From assembly GCA_903882345.1 (NCBI GenBank), contig CAIRWO010000161.1, positions 1 through 25,169 on the forward strand: a stretch of DNA of 25,169 nt, given 5' to 3'. Position 1 is the stretch's first letter. Each line of letters starts with the position of its first letter. The stretch is from Candidatus Omnitrophota bacterium (GTDB lineage Bacteria; Omnitrophota; Gorgyraeia; Gygaellales; Profunditerraquicolaceae). Below the pieces are notes generated by a model. It searched no databases. It was not told the DNA's origin and saw nothing but the letters and a program-made list of their open reading frames with translations. Made by a program: the position numbers and the translations under genes. Of the stretch, positions 1 through 7,865 are shown piece by piece.

Positions 1-1347
1 ATGGCTGATGTACTAAAATTTTGGGAAAAAGCAGGAGACTGCTTAAAAGAAAGAATCGGGGAGGCTGCCTTTGAAACCTGGATAAAGCCCTTAAAACCCC
101 GGCAGCAGCAAGAAAATGGTTTAGTCCTGGAAGCGCCGGACCGTTTTTTCTGCGACTGGGTGGATAAGCATTATAAAGAAATTATCCGCGAGGCGGTTAA
201 GGCAGCGGCCCAAGGTGAAATTAGCATATTCCTTGAAGTTAACCCCAACCCCAAAGAGCCGTTTCTTAACCCGCAAGATACCCTGCCCGGTCAAATAAAA
301 ATTACCGATACCTTCGGTTATGCCAACCTCAATGCACGGTACACCTTTGAAAATTTTGTGCTCGGCTCATCCAACAAGCATGCCCATGCTTATTCTTTAG
401 CCGTAGCAGAGTCGCCGGCTAAGGCATATAATCCGCTTTTTATCTACGGGGGCGTGGGCCTGGGCAAAACTCATCTGATGCAGGCGATCTGCCATCATAT
501 AAAGAATAAGGCGCAGGGGGCGGCGGCAAAGATCTGTTATATCACATCGGAAAAATTTACCAACGAGCTGATTGACGCCATCCAACGCCATTCTACATCG
601 GCGTTCCGGCAAAAATACAGAAATAGCGTAGATGTCCTGGTAATTGACGATATCCATTTTATTGCCGGTAAAGAATCCACGCAGGAAGAGTTTTTTCATA
701 CTTTCAATACCCTGCACGATGCACACAAACAAATAATCATCTCCTCCGACCGGCCGCCGAAAGAGATCTCCAACCTCCAGGACCGCCTGGTTTCGCGCTT
801 CAGCTGGGGGCTCACTACCGACATCCAGCCGCCGGACCTGGAAACCCGCATTGCCATCCTGAAAAAGAAGATCGAGCGAGAACCCGTATCTGTACCCGAT
901 GACGTCATATATTTTATTGCCCAATTGATCAAGACAAATATCCGGGAATTGGAAGGCGCTCTTATCAGAACGATCGCCTATTCATTATTAGAAGAAAAGT
1001 CGATCACTTTAGAGATGACAAAAGATGTATTAAAAGACCTCTTGAAAGAACCCAAGCGGCTGCTGACTGTGGATTTTATCCAGCGCTGCGTTGCCGAAGA
1101 GTACGGTGTCTCCTTGTCTGAATTAAAAACAAAGAAGCGGAATAAAAATATCGTATTACCCAGGCAGATCGCAATGTATCTCAGCAGGGAATTAACGGAT
1201 TTGTCCTTACCGGAAATCGGCGGTTTTTTCGGCGGCAAAGACCATACTACTGTGCTACATTCCTATAAGAAAATCAAGGACGGGATAATAAATAATGAAA
1301 TTTTAAAAAATAAAATAGAAAAAGTTATTAAAGTGATTCAACAGTAA
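1..1347 (+). CDS. dnaA: Chromosomal replication initiator protein DnaA
   Basis: DnaA binds DnaA boxes at oriC, forms an ATP-bound filament and melts the origin so that the helicase can be loaded. The 448 residues show the usual four-part layout: an N-terminal DnaB/DnaD-interaction domain (about 1-75), a short linker, an AAA+ domain with Walker A GGVGLGKT (150-157) and Walker B VLVIDDIHF (212-220), a sensor-2 segment NIRELEGAL (313-321), and a C-terminal helix-turn-helix domain with signature GGKDHTTVLH (411-420). The signature has Lys where Arg is commoner, a conservative change. Length is normal for the family. The start is base 1 of the window, so promoter and ribosome binding site cannot be seen. 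The next gene is dnaN, 141 bases downstream, the classic arrangement near a bacterial origin. Confidence 0.98.
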   Translation: MADVLKFWEKAGDCLKERIGEAAFETWIKPLKPRQQQENGLVLEAPDRFFCDWVDKHYKEIIREAVKAAAQGEISIFLEVNPNPKEPFLNPQDTLPGQIKITDTFGYANLNARYTFENFVLGSSNKHAHAYSLAVAESPAKAYNPLFIYGGVGLGKTHLMQAICHHIKNKAQGAAAKICYITSEKFTNELIDAIQRHSTSAFRQKYRNSVDVLVIDDIHFIAGKESTQEEFFHTFNTLHDAHKQIIISSDRPPKEISNLQDRLVSRFSWGLTTDIQPPDLETRIAILKKKIEREPVSVPDDVIYFIAQLIKTNIRELEGALIRTIAYSLLEEKSITLEMTKDVLKDLLKEPKRLLTVDFIQRCVAEEYGVSLSELKTKKRNKNIVLPRQIAMYLSRELTDLSLPEIGGFFGGKDHTTVLHSYKKIKDGIINNEILKNKIEKVIKVIQQ

Positions 1348-1378
1348 ATCCAAGGGTTATTAAGGAGATATTATTTTT

Positions 1379-1474
1379 TTATCCTTATTGAAGTGTGCGG
1401 GTTAAGGGGTTTTAAACAGAAACAAAACTGTACTACTACCAATACTATATATTTATATAAAGTATATTAATAAA
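1379..1474. other. dnaA-dnaN gap with possible origin unwinding features
   Basis: The 141-base gap between dnaA and dnaN has no gene. It holds one weak DnaA-box-like 9-mer (TTATCCTTA at 1379-1387, 7 of 9 matches to TTATCCACA), then a TACTACTACC stretch at 1431-1440 resembling the CTA-phased DnaA-trio element described in Bacillus, and then an almost pure A+T run at 1441-1474. The order box, trio, A+T-rich DNA is that of a DnaA-dependent unwinding element. Against this, there is no cluster of good DnaA boxes. The main origin may lie upstream of dnaA, outside the window, and the A+T-rich run could instead be the dnaN promoter region. Confidence 0.3.
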
Positions 1475-1481
1475 AGAGGGA
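1474..1481 (+). promoter_or_regulatory. Ribosome binding site of dnaN
   Basis: The purine run AAGAGGGA lies about 8 bases before the dnaN ATG at 1489 and resembles a Shine-Dalgarno sequence. It supports the chosen dnaN start. Confidence 0.65.
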
Positions 1482-1488
1482 GTATAAA

Positions 1489-2580
1489 ATGAGGTTTAAA
1501 ATTCAAAAAGAGGTTTTACTAACTGGGATCCAGATTGTCCAAAATGTAGTAACCCCTAAAGCAGCTTTACCTATATTATCGAATATTTTAATTGAAAGTC
1601 AAGCCAATGGTATAAGATTGACCGCGACTGATCTGGATGTTGGGATAAGCTGTGTAATACCTGTGAATATTCAGGAAGCAGGGGCAATTACCTTACCCGC
1701 TAAAAGATTTGGGGATATTGTGAAGGAATTACCGGAAAGCGACATCACTTTTGGGGTGAAAAAAAATAATCAGGTCGTAATAGAAACCGAATCCTGTCAG
1801 TTTAAGGTAATGGGGCTGGCACGCGAAGAGTTTCCTAAATTACCGGAATTCAAAGATAAGGAAGTAATAAAGATCGGGCAGCCTGTTTTACAGGAAATGC
1901 TCAAACTTACTTCTTTCGCGGTTTCTTTGGATGAAACAAGGTATATCTTAAATGGCATTCTTTTTCATATTAGTAAGGGCGGTTTGACCCTTGTGGCTAC
2001 CGATGGAAAGAGGTTGGCGGTTGTGGAGAGAAAATTACCGCAGAACGCGGAAAAAGACCTCTCGATTATTGTGCCGATCAAGGCAATCCAGGAATTAAAC
2101 CGGAACCTTAAGGCCGACGGCGAGTTATCGCTGGTGTTGGGCAATAACCAGGCTTTATTTGATTTGGGGAGTGTTGTGGTTATCTCCCGGCTGATTGAAG
2201 GTGAATTTCCCGATTACCGTCAGGTAATCCCGCCGGCTTCAGAAAACAAAATGCGCATTGACCGGGCGCAATTTTTGTTGGCGACAAAACGGGCAGCGCT
2301 ACTCTCTACGCCGGATTATCAGGCGGTGAAACTCGAGTTATTTAAAAATAAAATGGTGATTTCTAAATCAACTCCGGATATCGGAGAGTCCCGGGAGGAT
2401 GTTCCTGTTGAATACACGGGCAAAGAGATAGCCATTGGTTTTAACCCGGCATACCTTATCGATGTTTTGAAAAACCTGCAGGATGACCGTGTCGAGCTTG
2501 AATTAACCGACAGCGAAAAACCCGGGGTGATCAGGACCAGCGGCTATACTTATATTGTTTTACCGATGCGCCTGGGGTAG
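1489..2580 (+). CDS. dnaN: DNA polymerase III subunit beta (sliding clamp)
   Basis: DnaN forms a ring-shaped dimer that tethers DNA polymerase III and other DNA-handling proteins to DNA. The 363 residues fit the three-domain clamp fold (about 120 residues each). The start region carries the typical segment TPKAALPILSNILIE, and the protein ends in YIVLPMRLG, close to the usual clamp C-terminus. The ATG at 1489 follows a good ribosome binding site. The stop codon is one base before the next gene's start, suggesting coupled translation with the DUF721 gene. A possible client is encoded in this window: the EndoQ-like nuclease at 17945-19183 ends in a clamp-binding-type motif. Confidence 0.97.
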   Translation: MRFKIQKEVLLTGIQIVQNVVTPKAALPILSNILIESQANGIRLTATDLDVGISCVIPVNIQEAGAITLPAKRFGDIVKELPESDITFGVKKNNQVVIETESCQFKVMGLAREEFPKLPEFKDKEVIKIGQPVLQEMLKLTSFAVSLDETRYILNGILFHISKGGLTLVATDGKRLAVVERKLPQNAEKDLSIIVPIKAIQELNRNLKADGELSLVLGNNQALFDLGSVVVISRLIEGEFPDYRQVIPPASENKMRIDRAQFLLATKRAALLSTPDYQAVKLELFKNKMVISKSTPDIGESREDVPVEYTGKEIAIGFNPAYLIDVLKNLQDDRVELELTDSEKPGVIRTSGYTYIVLPMRLG

Positions 2581-2581
2581 C

Positions 2582-2902
2582 ATGGAAGCGATAAAGAACA
2601 CCATAGATGTTGTTATGCAGGCCCTTAAGGTCGGCAAGGCCGTTTCTGCCGAGGTTAAAATCGAGGATGCGTTAAAAAAAACCTTGACGAAAAAGGAATT
2701 AAAGCATATAAAGTTAAATTATTTCAAAAAAGGTATTCTGGGTATAAGAGTTGATTCATCCAGCTGGCTTTATCAATTGAGCCTGGAAAAAGAAAGCCTA
2801 CTGAACGGCTTACGCAAGGATTTGACAGAGATAAAAGATATCCGTTTTTCCATGGGGGAAATAAACAAAGATGGCGAAAAGCAAAGAAAAACCTCCGGTT
2901 AA
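2582..2902 (+). CDS. DUF721 / DciA-like protein, probable helicase-loading factor
   Basis: This 106-residue protein matches the DUF721 pattern: a helical N-terminal part, then a beta-rich core with GILGIRVDSSSWLYQLSLEK (about 60-79), then a helix with LLNGLRKDLTEIKDIRFSMG (82-101). DUF721 includes DciA, the helicase operator used to load DnaB in bacteria lacking DnaC or DnaI; that role is inferred here. An in-frame upstream ATG at 2555 lies inside dnaN, so I chose the ATG at 2582, one base after the dnaN stop. The 3' end overlaps gyrB by 32 bases, longer than most overlaps here. A DUF721 gene next to gyrB is a common arrangement, but recF, often its neighbour, is missing. Confidence 0.85.
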   Translation: MEAIKNTIDVVMQALKVGKAVSAEVKIEDALKKTLTKKELKHIKLNYFKKGILGIRVDSSSWLYQLSLEKESLLNGLRKDLTEIKDIRFSMGEINKDGEKQRKTSG

Positions 2903-5306
2903 GCCGGGGAAAAAATACGACGCCGAGTCTATCCAGGTTTTAGAAGGGCTTGAGGCCGTGCGCCGCAGGCCGGCAATGTATATCGGCGATACCTATTCCC
3001 GCGGGCTGCACCATTTAGTCTATGAAGTAGTGGATAATTCTATTGACGAAGCCCTCGGCGGTTTTTGCAATAAGATAGACGTTGTTGTGCACCACGACAA
3101 TAGCGTCAGTGTTACCGACAATGGCCGTGGCATACCAGTAGATATGCACAAGACGGAAAAGAAGCCGGCGGTTGAGGTAGCGCTTACTACGCTGCATGCC
3201 GGCGGAAAGTTTGACCATGCTGCCTATAAAGTTTCCGGCGGGCTGCACGGCGTAGGTGTCAGCGTGGTCAATGCCCTTTCCGAGAGGCTTGAGGTAGAGG
3301 TCCGGCGGGATGAAAAGGTATATCATCAGCGCTATGAACGCGGCAAAACCGTTTCCAAATTAACCGTAATCGGTAAGGCAAAGTCTACCGGCACGAAGGT
3401 TACATTTAAAGCCGATAAGGAAATATTTAAATCCATAGAATATTCTTACGATATTCTCTCCCAGCGCTTAAGAGAGCTGGCATTTTTAAACAAGGGCCTG
3501 GAGATCACCCTTAAGGATGAACGCAGTGATAAAGAAGCGCTGTTTAAATTTTCCGGCGGAATCGTTTCTTTCGTCGAATACCTCAATAAGAACAAAACCC
3601 CTTTGCATAACAAAGTGGTTTATTTTGAAAAAGAAAAAGAAGGGGTTACTCTTGAGGCAGCTGTGCAGTACAACGACGGCTATGCCGAAAACATCTTTTC
3701 TTTCGCCAATAACATAAATACGATTGAAGGAGGCACGCATCTTTCCGGTTTCAAATCCGCGCTCACGCGGGCGGTAAACCAGTATGCAAAAAACAAAAAT
3801 CTACTTAAAGACGAAATCGGCATAAGCGGCGACGACACGCGTGAAGGTTTGACTGCCGTAATTTCGGTAAAAATTCCCAATCCTCAGTTTGAAGGCCAGA
3901 CAAAAACAAAACTTGGTAATTCTGAAGTCGAAGGATTAGCTGCTTCGGAGGTGTTTGATTCGCTCACTGCCTATTTTGAAGAGAACCCCTCGGTTGCCAA
4001 TAAAATAATCGATAAAGTGATCCTTGCCTCACGTGCCCGCGAGGCAGCCCGTAAAGCCAGAGAGCTTACGCGCAGAAAAGGCGCCCTTGAAGGGGCAGGG
4101 CTCCCGGGTAAACTGGCAGATTGCTCCGAGCGCGATCCGGCATTGTGCGAGTTGTATATTGTCGAGGGTGATTCAGCCGGCGGCTCGGCCAAACAAGGCC
4201 GCGACCGCAGGTTTCAGGCAATACTTCCAATTAAGGGGAAGATCTTGAATGTTGAAAAATCGCGCTTAGACAAAATTCTTTCCAATGAGGAGGTTCGCAC
4301 GATCATTACTGCCCTGGGTACGGGGATCGGGGAAGAATTTGATGTGGCAAAATTGCGTTACCACAAATTAGTGCTTATGGCGGATGCGGATGTAGATGGT
4401 TCACACATCCGGACGCTCTTACTGACGCTTTTGTACAGGCAAATGCCTAAACTTGTGGAAGACGGCTATGTTTATATTGCGCAGCCGCCGCTTTACAAAA
4501 TAAAACGCGGCAACCGCGAGGAATATATTCAGACCGAACAGCAAATGAATGATCTGTTATTAGAGTTGGGCAGGGAAGGCCATGGGTTTGTGATCTTGAA
4601 AGACAAGAAGGCTTTTACAGATAACCAATTTAAGGAACTTTTAAATCATTTGACCGGGCTAGATCAAACGGCAAAGAATTTAGAGAAAAGGGGAGTAAAC
4701 TTTGCAAAATATTTGAGTTTTAAACATCCAAAGACCAAAAAATTGCCAATTTATAGGGCTATAGTGGAGGGAACAACCCATTTTGTCTATTCGGATCAAG
4801 AACTAGCCAAGCTTACTGGAAAAGAAGGCAAGGATGCAGAAAAAGACGTAGATATAATGGAGTTGTTTGAGGCTCCGGATATTGAAAAGGCAGTGAGCGC
4901 AATTGAAAAATTGGGCCTGGATATCGCTAACTATGCTCAGGAAATTGTGCCTCAGGGCAAGCGCGAGGCAGATGAAAAATCCGCTAAAAAACCTAAAGCA
5001 CTATTTAGAGTGGTAAATGAAGAAGGGCATCAGGACTTTTTCGCCTTAAAAGACGTTTTTGCGCATATTAGAGAAGTGGCAACGCAAGGTATGCATGTCC
5101 AAAGATACAAAGGCTTAGGAGAGATGAATCCGCAGCAGCTCTGGGACACTACTATGGATCCCGAGAAGAGAACAATGTTAAAGGTTACCCTGGAGGATGC
5201 GGTGGAGACCGATAAGATGTTTACGGTTTTAATGGGCGACCAGGTGGAGCCGCGCAGGGAATTTATCGAAAACCACGCGCACCAGGTAAAGAATTTGGAC
5301 ATTTAA
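2871..5306 (+). CDS. gyrB: DNA gyrase subunit B, long form with TOPRIM-region insert
   Basis: GyrB supplies the ATPase and part of the DNA-cleavage machinery of gyrase, which introduces negative supercoils. The GHKL ATPase domain shows EVVDNSIDEA (52-61, Glu52 the expected general base), DNGRGIP (83-89) and GGLHGVGVSVVNALS. The TOPRIM domain shows VEGDSAGGSA (from 431) and DADVDGSHI (505-513), and the tail domain QRYKGLGEMNPQQLW (744-758). It ends in the usual NLDI. At 811 residues it is the long type: about 170 residues between the DxD motif and the tail (about 565-740) are absent from the ~640-residue Bacillus form, and E. coli GyrB has an insert in a comparable place. The insert DNA is much richer in A+T than its flanks. 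The ATG follows GGGGGAA with 10-base spacing. Confidence 0.98.
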   Translation: MAKSKEKPPVKPGKKYDAESIQVLEGLEAVRRRPAMYIGDTYSRGLHHLVYEVVDNSIDEALGGFCNKIDVVVHHDNSVSVTDNGRGIPVDMHKTEKKPAVEVALTTLHAGGKFDHAAYKVSGGLHGVGVSVVNALSERLEVEVRRDEKVYHQRYERGKTVSKLTVIGKAKSTGTKVTFKADKEIFKSIEYSYDILSQRLRELAFLNKGLEITLKDERSDKEALFKFSGGIVSFVEYLNKNKTPLHNKVVYFEKEKEGVTLEAAVQYNDGYAENIFSFANNINTIEGGTHLSGFKSALTRAVNQYAKNKNLLKDEIGISGDDTREGLTAVISVKIPNPQFEGQTKTKLGNSEVEGLAASEVFDSLTAYFEENPSVANKIIDKVILASRAREAARKARELTRRKGALEGAGLPGKLADCSERDPALCELYIVEGDSAGGSAKQGRDRRFQAILPIKGKILNVEKSRLDKILSNEEVRTIITALGTGIGEEFDVAKLRYHKLVLMADADVDGSHIRTLLLTLLYRQMPKLVEDGYVYIAQPPLYKIKRGNREEYIQTEQQMNDLLLELGREGHGFVILKDKKAFTDNQFKELLNHLTGLDQTAKNLEKRGVNFAKYLSFKHPKTKKLPIYRAIVEGTTHFVYSDQELAKLTGKEGKDAEKDVDIMELFEAPDIEKAVSAIEKLGLDIANYAQEIVPQGKREADEKSAKKPKALFRVVNEEGHQDFFALKDVFAHIREVATQGMHVQRYKGLGEMNPQQLWDTTMDPEKRTMLKVTLEDAVETDKMFTVLMGDQVEPRREFIENHAHQVKNLDI

Positions 5307-5309
5307 CAT

Positions 5310-7739
5310 ATGTATACAAGAAACGAAAAAATAGTCCCGGTTTACATTGAAGATGAAGTAAAAGACTCCTATCTTAATTACGCGATGAGCGTAATTGTCG
5401 GCAGGGCGCTTCCCGATGTGCGCGACGGCTTAAAGCCTGTGCACAGGAGGATCCTTTACGCGATGCAGGAATTAAGCCTCGACCACACCAAGTCTTATAA
5501 AAAATGCGCGCGTATCGTCGGAGAAGTGCTAGGTAAATACCACCCGCACGGCGACGTCGCGGTTTATGACACGCTGGTCAGGATGGCGCAGGATTTTTCT
5601 CTGCGTTATCCTTTAGTAGACGGGCAGGGAAACTTCGGCTCGGTTGACGGTGATGCCGCTGCGGCAATGCGTTATACGGAAGCGCGTTTAGCTGCGATTG
5701 CCGATGAGATGTTGCGCGATATTGATAAAGAAACAGTTAATTTCGGGCCGAATTTCGATTCCTCTTTGAAGGAGCCGCTACTTTTGCCTTCCGCGCTCCC
5801 TAACTTGCTGGTCAATGGCTCAAGCGGCATTGCCGTAGGCATGGCAACCAACATACCGCCGCATAATCTTAATGAAGTAGCGGATGCAATAATCTATTTA
5901 CTCGATAATCCCGAGGCAGAGATCAAGGACCTGATGCGCTATGTAAAAGGCCCGGACTTTCCCACGGGCGGGATTATCTGCGGCAAGACCGGGATCAAAG
6001 AGGCATATTTCAGCGGCAAGGGCAAGGTTACAGTGCGCGCCCGGGCAACTATTGAGCATCAGAAGGGTGGCAAGGATTTAATTGTGGTAACCGAGATCCC
6101 TTACCAGGTGCAAAAAACTTCGATCATCGAAAACATTGCCGCGCTGGTAGAAGACAAAAAAATAGAAGGCATTTCTGATGTCCGTGATGAGTCTGATAAA
6201 GACGGAATGCGCATCGTCCTTGAGCTTAAGCGCGATGCCGAGGCGCAGATTATTTTAAACCAGTTATTCAAGCATACCCAATTGGAAGGGACATTCGGGA
6301 TTATTATGCTGGCACTGGTGGAGAACCGGCCGCGCGTTTTAAATTTACACCAAGTGCTGGAGTGCTATGTCGACCACCGCAAAATCATTATCCGCCGCCG
6401 CACGCAGTTTGAATTAGACAAGGCATTAAAGCGGGCGCATATTTTAGAAGGCTTAAAAATCGCCCTGAAGTTTATCGATCGGATTATCAAGGTGATCAAG
6501 ACTTCCAAGAGCGTGCAGTCTGCCAAAGAAAACCTGATGAAGGAATTCGGGCTTTCGGACCTGCAGGCGCAGGCAATACTGGAAATGCAGCTGCAGCGGC
6601 TGACCGCGTTGGAGCGGGATAAGCTCGATGCGGAATATGCGGAATTACTTAAGAAGATCGAGATCTGTCGGGCAATACTGGCTTCGGAAAAAAAGATCGA
6701 GGGGATCATTAAGGATGAGCTGGAGGAACTGAAGAAAAAATACGGTGACGAACGCCGCACGGAGATCGTCGGCGAGGTCGAAGAATTGAACGTGGAAGAC
6801 TTAATTGCCGATGAGGATGTGGTAGTTACGATCAGCCACGGCGGTTATATTAAGCGTTTACCGGTGAGTGCTTACCGCAAGCAAAAACGTGGCGGAAAAG
6901 GCTCTACCGGGGCAGAACTTAGGGAGGAAGATTTTAGTGAACACCTTTTTGTCGCTTCAACTAAGGATTATCTGCTCGTATTTACCGATAAAGGCAGGGT
7001 GCACTGGCTGAAGGTTTATGAAATTCCTCAGGCAAGCCGGATCTCTAAGGGTAAAGCGGTAATTAACCTTTTACAGCTGGCTGCCGATGAAAAGGTCAGC
7101 GCGACAATCCCGGTAAAAGATTTTGTTGGTGACAAATTCCTGGTCATGGCCACGAAAACCGGGCTGATAAAAAAGACGCGTTTGGATGAATACAATAATC
7201 CGCGTAAAGGCGGCATTATCGGCATTACTATAGAAAAAGGCGATGAGCTGATCGGGGTTAGCCTTACCGATGGTAAGCAAGAAATGTTGTTGGCAACGCG
7301 GATGGGAAAAGCGATCAGGTTTTCTGAAGCGCAGGTGCGCGATATGGGCCGGGCAGCCAAAGGAGTTAAGGGTATTTCTTTAGGCAAGGGAGATCAGGTC
7401 ATTGCCATGGAAACACCGGAGAAAGACAATACCATATTAACCGTCACGGAACTTGGTTTTGCCAAGCGCACTCCGGTGGCACAATACCGTATTCAAAGCC
7501 GCGGCGGCAAGGGGATTATCAATATAAAAGTCACCAAGAAGAACGGCCCGGCAGTAAACCTGAAGACCGTTTCCGATAAAGATGAGCTGATGGTGATTAC
7601 CCAGAACGGGATGTTTTTGCGCTGTCCGATTAAGGATATCCGCGCCACAGGCCGCTCTTCGCAGGGCGTGCGGTTGATCAAGCTTAACGATAAAGATATC
7701 GTATCTACCGTTGCCCAGGTTGTCGCGGAGGAAGAATAG
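5310..7739 (+). CDS. gyrA: DNA gyrase subunit A
   Basis: GyrA carries the catalytic tyrosine that breaks and rejoins DNA, plus the C-terminal wrapping domain that distinguishes gyrase from topoisomerase IV. The active site AAAAMRYTEAR places Tyr at 122, identical to E. coli numbering. The quinolone region reads HPHGDVAVYD (78-87), so position 83 is Val rather than Ser, Thr or Ala, while Asp87 is kept. The C-terminal propeller has a GyrA box, QKRGGKG (525-531), and a second related copy, QSRGGKG, later in the domain, which supports gyrase rather than ParC. Length (809) is normal. It starts three bases after the gyrB stop with only a weak upstream GGA, so translation is probably coupled to gyrB. 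A tRNA-Glu gene begins six bases after its stop. Confidence 0.98.
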   Translation: MYTRNEKIVPVYIEDEVKDSYLNYAMSVIVGRALPDVRDGLKPVHRRILYAMQELSLDHTKSYKKCARIVGEVLGKYHPHGDVAVYDTLVRMAQDFSLRYPLVDGQGNFGSVDGDAAAAMRYTEARLAAIADEMLRDIDKETVNFGPNFDSSLKEPLLLPSALPNLLVNGSSGIAVGMATNIPPHNLNEVADAIIYLLDNPEAEIKDLMRYVKGPDFPTGGIICGKTGIKEAYFSGKGKVTVRARATIEHQKGGKDLIVVTEIPYQVQKTSIIENIAALVEDKKIEGISDVRDESDKDGMRIVLELKRDAEAQIILNQLFKHTQLEGTFGIIMLALVENRPRVLNLHQVLECYVDHRKIIIRRRTQFELDKALKRAHILEGLKIALKFIDRIIKVIKTSKSVQSAKENLMKEFGLSDLQAQAILEMQLQRLTALERDKLDAEYAELLKKIEICRAILASEKKIEGIIKDELEELKKKYGDERRTEIVGEVEELNVEDLIADEDVVVTISHGGYIKRLPVSAYRKQKRGGKGSTGAELREEDFSEHLFVASTKDYLLVFTDKGRVHWLKVYEIPQASRISKGKAVINLLQLAADEKVSATIPVKDFVGDKFLVMATKTGLIKKTRLDEYNNPRKGGIIGITIEKGDELIGVSLTDGKQEMLLATRMGKAIRFSEAQVRDMGRAAKGVKGISLGKGDQVIAMETPEKDNTILTVTELGFAKRTPVAQYRIQSRGGKGIINIKVTKKNGPAVNLKTVSDKDELMVITQNGMFLRCPIKDIRATGRSSQGVRLIKLNDKDIVSTVAQVVAEEE

Positions 7740-7745
7740 ATTTGA

Positions 7746-7820
7746 GTCCCCATCGTCTAGCCTGGTCTAGGACAAGAGCTTTTCAAGCTCTCGACACCGG
7801 TTCAAATCCGGTTGGGGACA
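7746..7820 (+). tRNA. tRNA-Glu (anticodon UUC)
   Basis: The sequence folds as a cloverleaf. The acceptor stem GTCCCCA pairs with TGGGGAC (7746-7752 with 7813-7819) and is followed by discriminator A. The anticodon stem AGAGC/GCTCT encloses loop TTTTCAA with anticodon TTC at 7782-7784. The T arm is ACCGG-TTCAAAT-CCGGT (7796-7812). The 3' CCA is not encoded. The gene sits 6 bases after gyrA and 45 bases before glmS with no visible promoter of its own, so it is probably cut from a longer gyrA-glmS transcript. Confidence 0.95.
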
Positions 7821-7821
7821 T

Positions 7822-7858
7822 AAATTCCCCCTCGCTTCACTCAAGGGAATTTAGGGGG
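7822..7858 (+). promoter_or_regulatory. glmS leader with two competing hairpins
   Basis: The short leader between tRNA-Glu and glmS can fold in two ways. AAATTCCC (7822-7829) pairs perfectly with GGGAATTT (7845-7852). Alternatively CCCCCT (7827-7832) pairs perfectly with AGGGGG (7853-7858), which is the likely ribosome binding site of glmS seven bases before its ATG. The two folds share bases 7827-7829, so they are mutually exclusive. The pairings are seen directly; a regulatory role is inferred. Nothing resembling the glmS ribozyme fits in this space. Confidence 0.45.
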
Positions 7859-7865
7859 TTCATTT

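Noticed and set aside
397..924. Long reverse-strand open frame inside dnaA (175 codons)
   Set aside because: It lies wholly within a clear dnaA gene, has no recognisable motif, and every real gene here is on the + strand.
1361..1386. Terminator after dnaA (AAGGA ... TCCTT)
   Set aside because: The stem is five base pairs and the T-run lies in the loop rather than after the stem.
2555..2581. Earlier ATG for the DUF721 gene
   Set aside because: It would add nine residues overlapping the end of dnaN that are unlike the family; the ATG at 2582 fits better.
7821..7865. glmS ribozyme
   Set aside because: The space between tRNA-Glu and glmS is only 45 bases, far too short for the ribozyme core.
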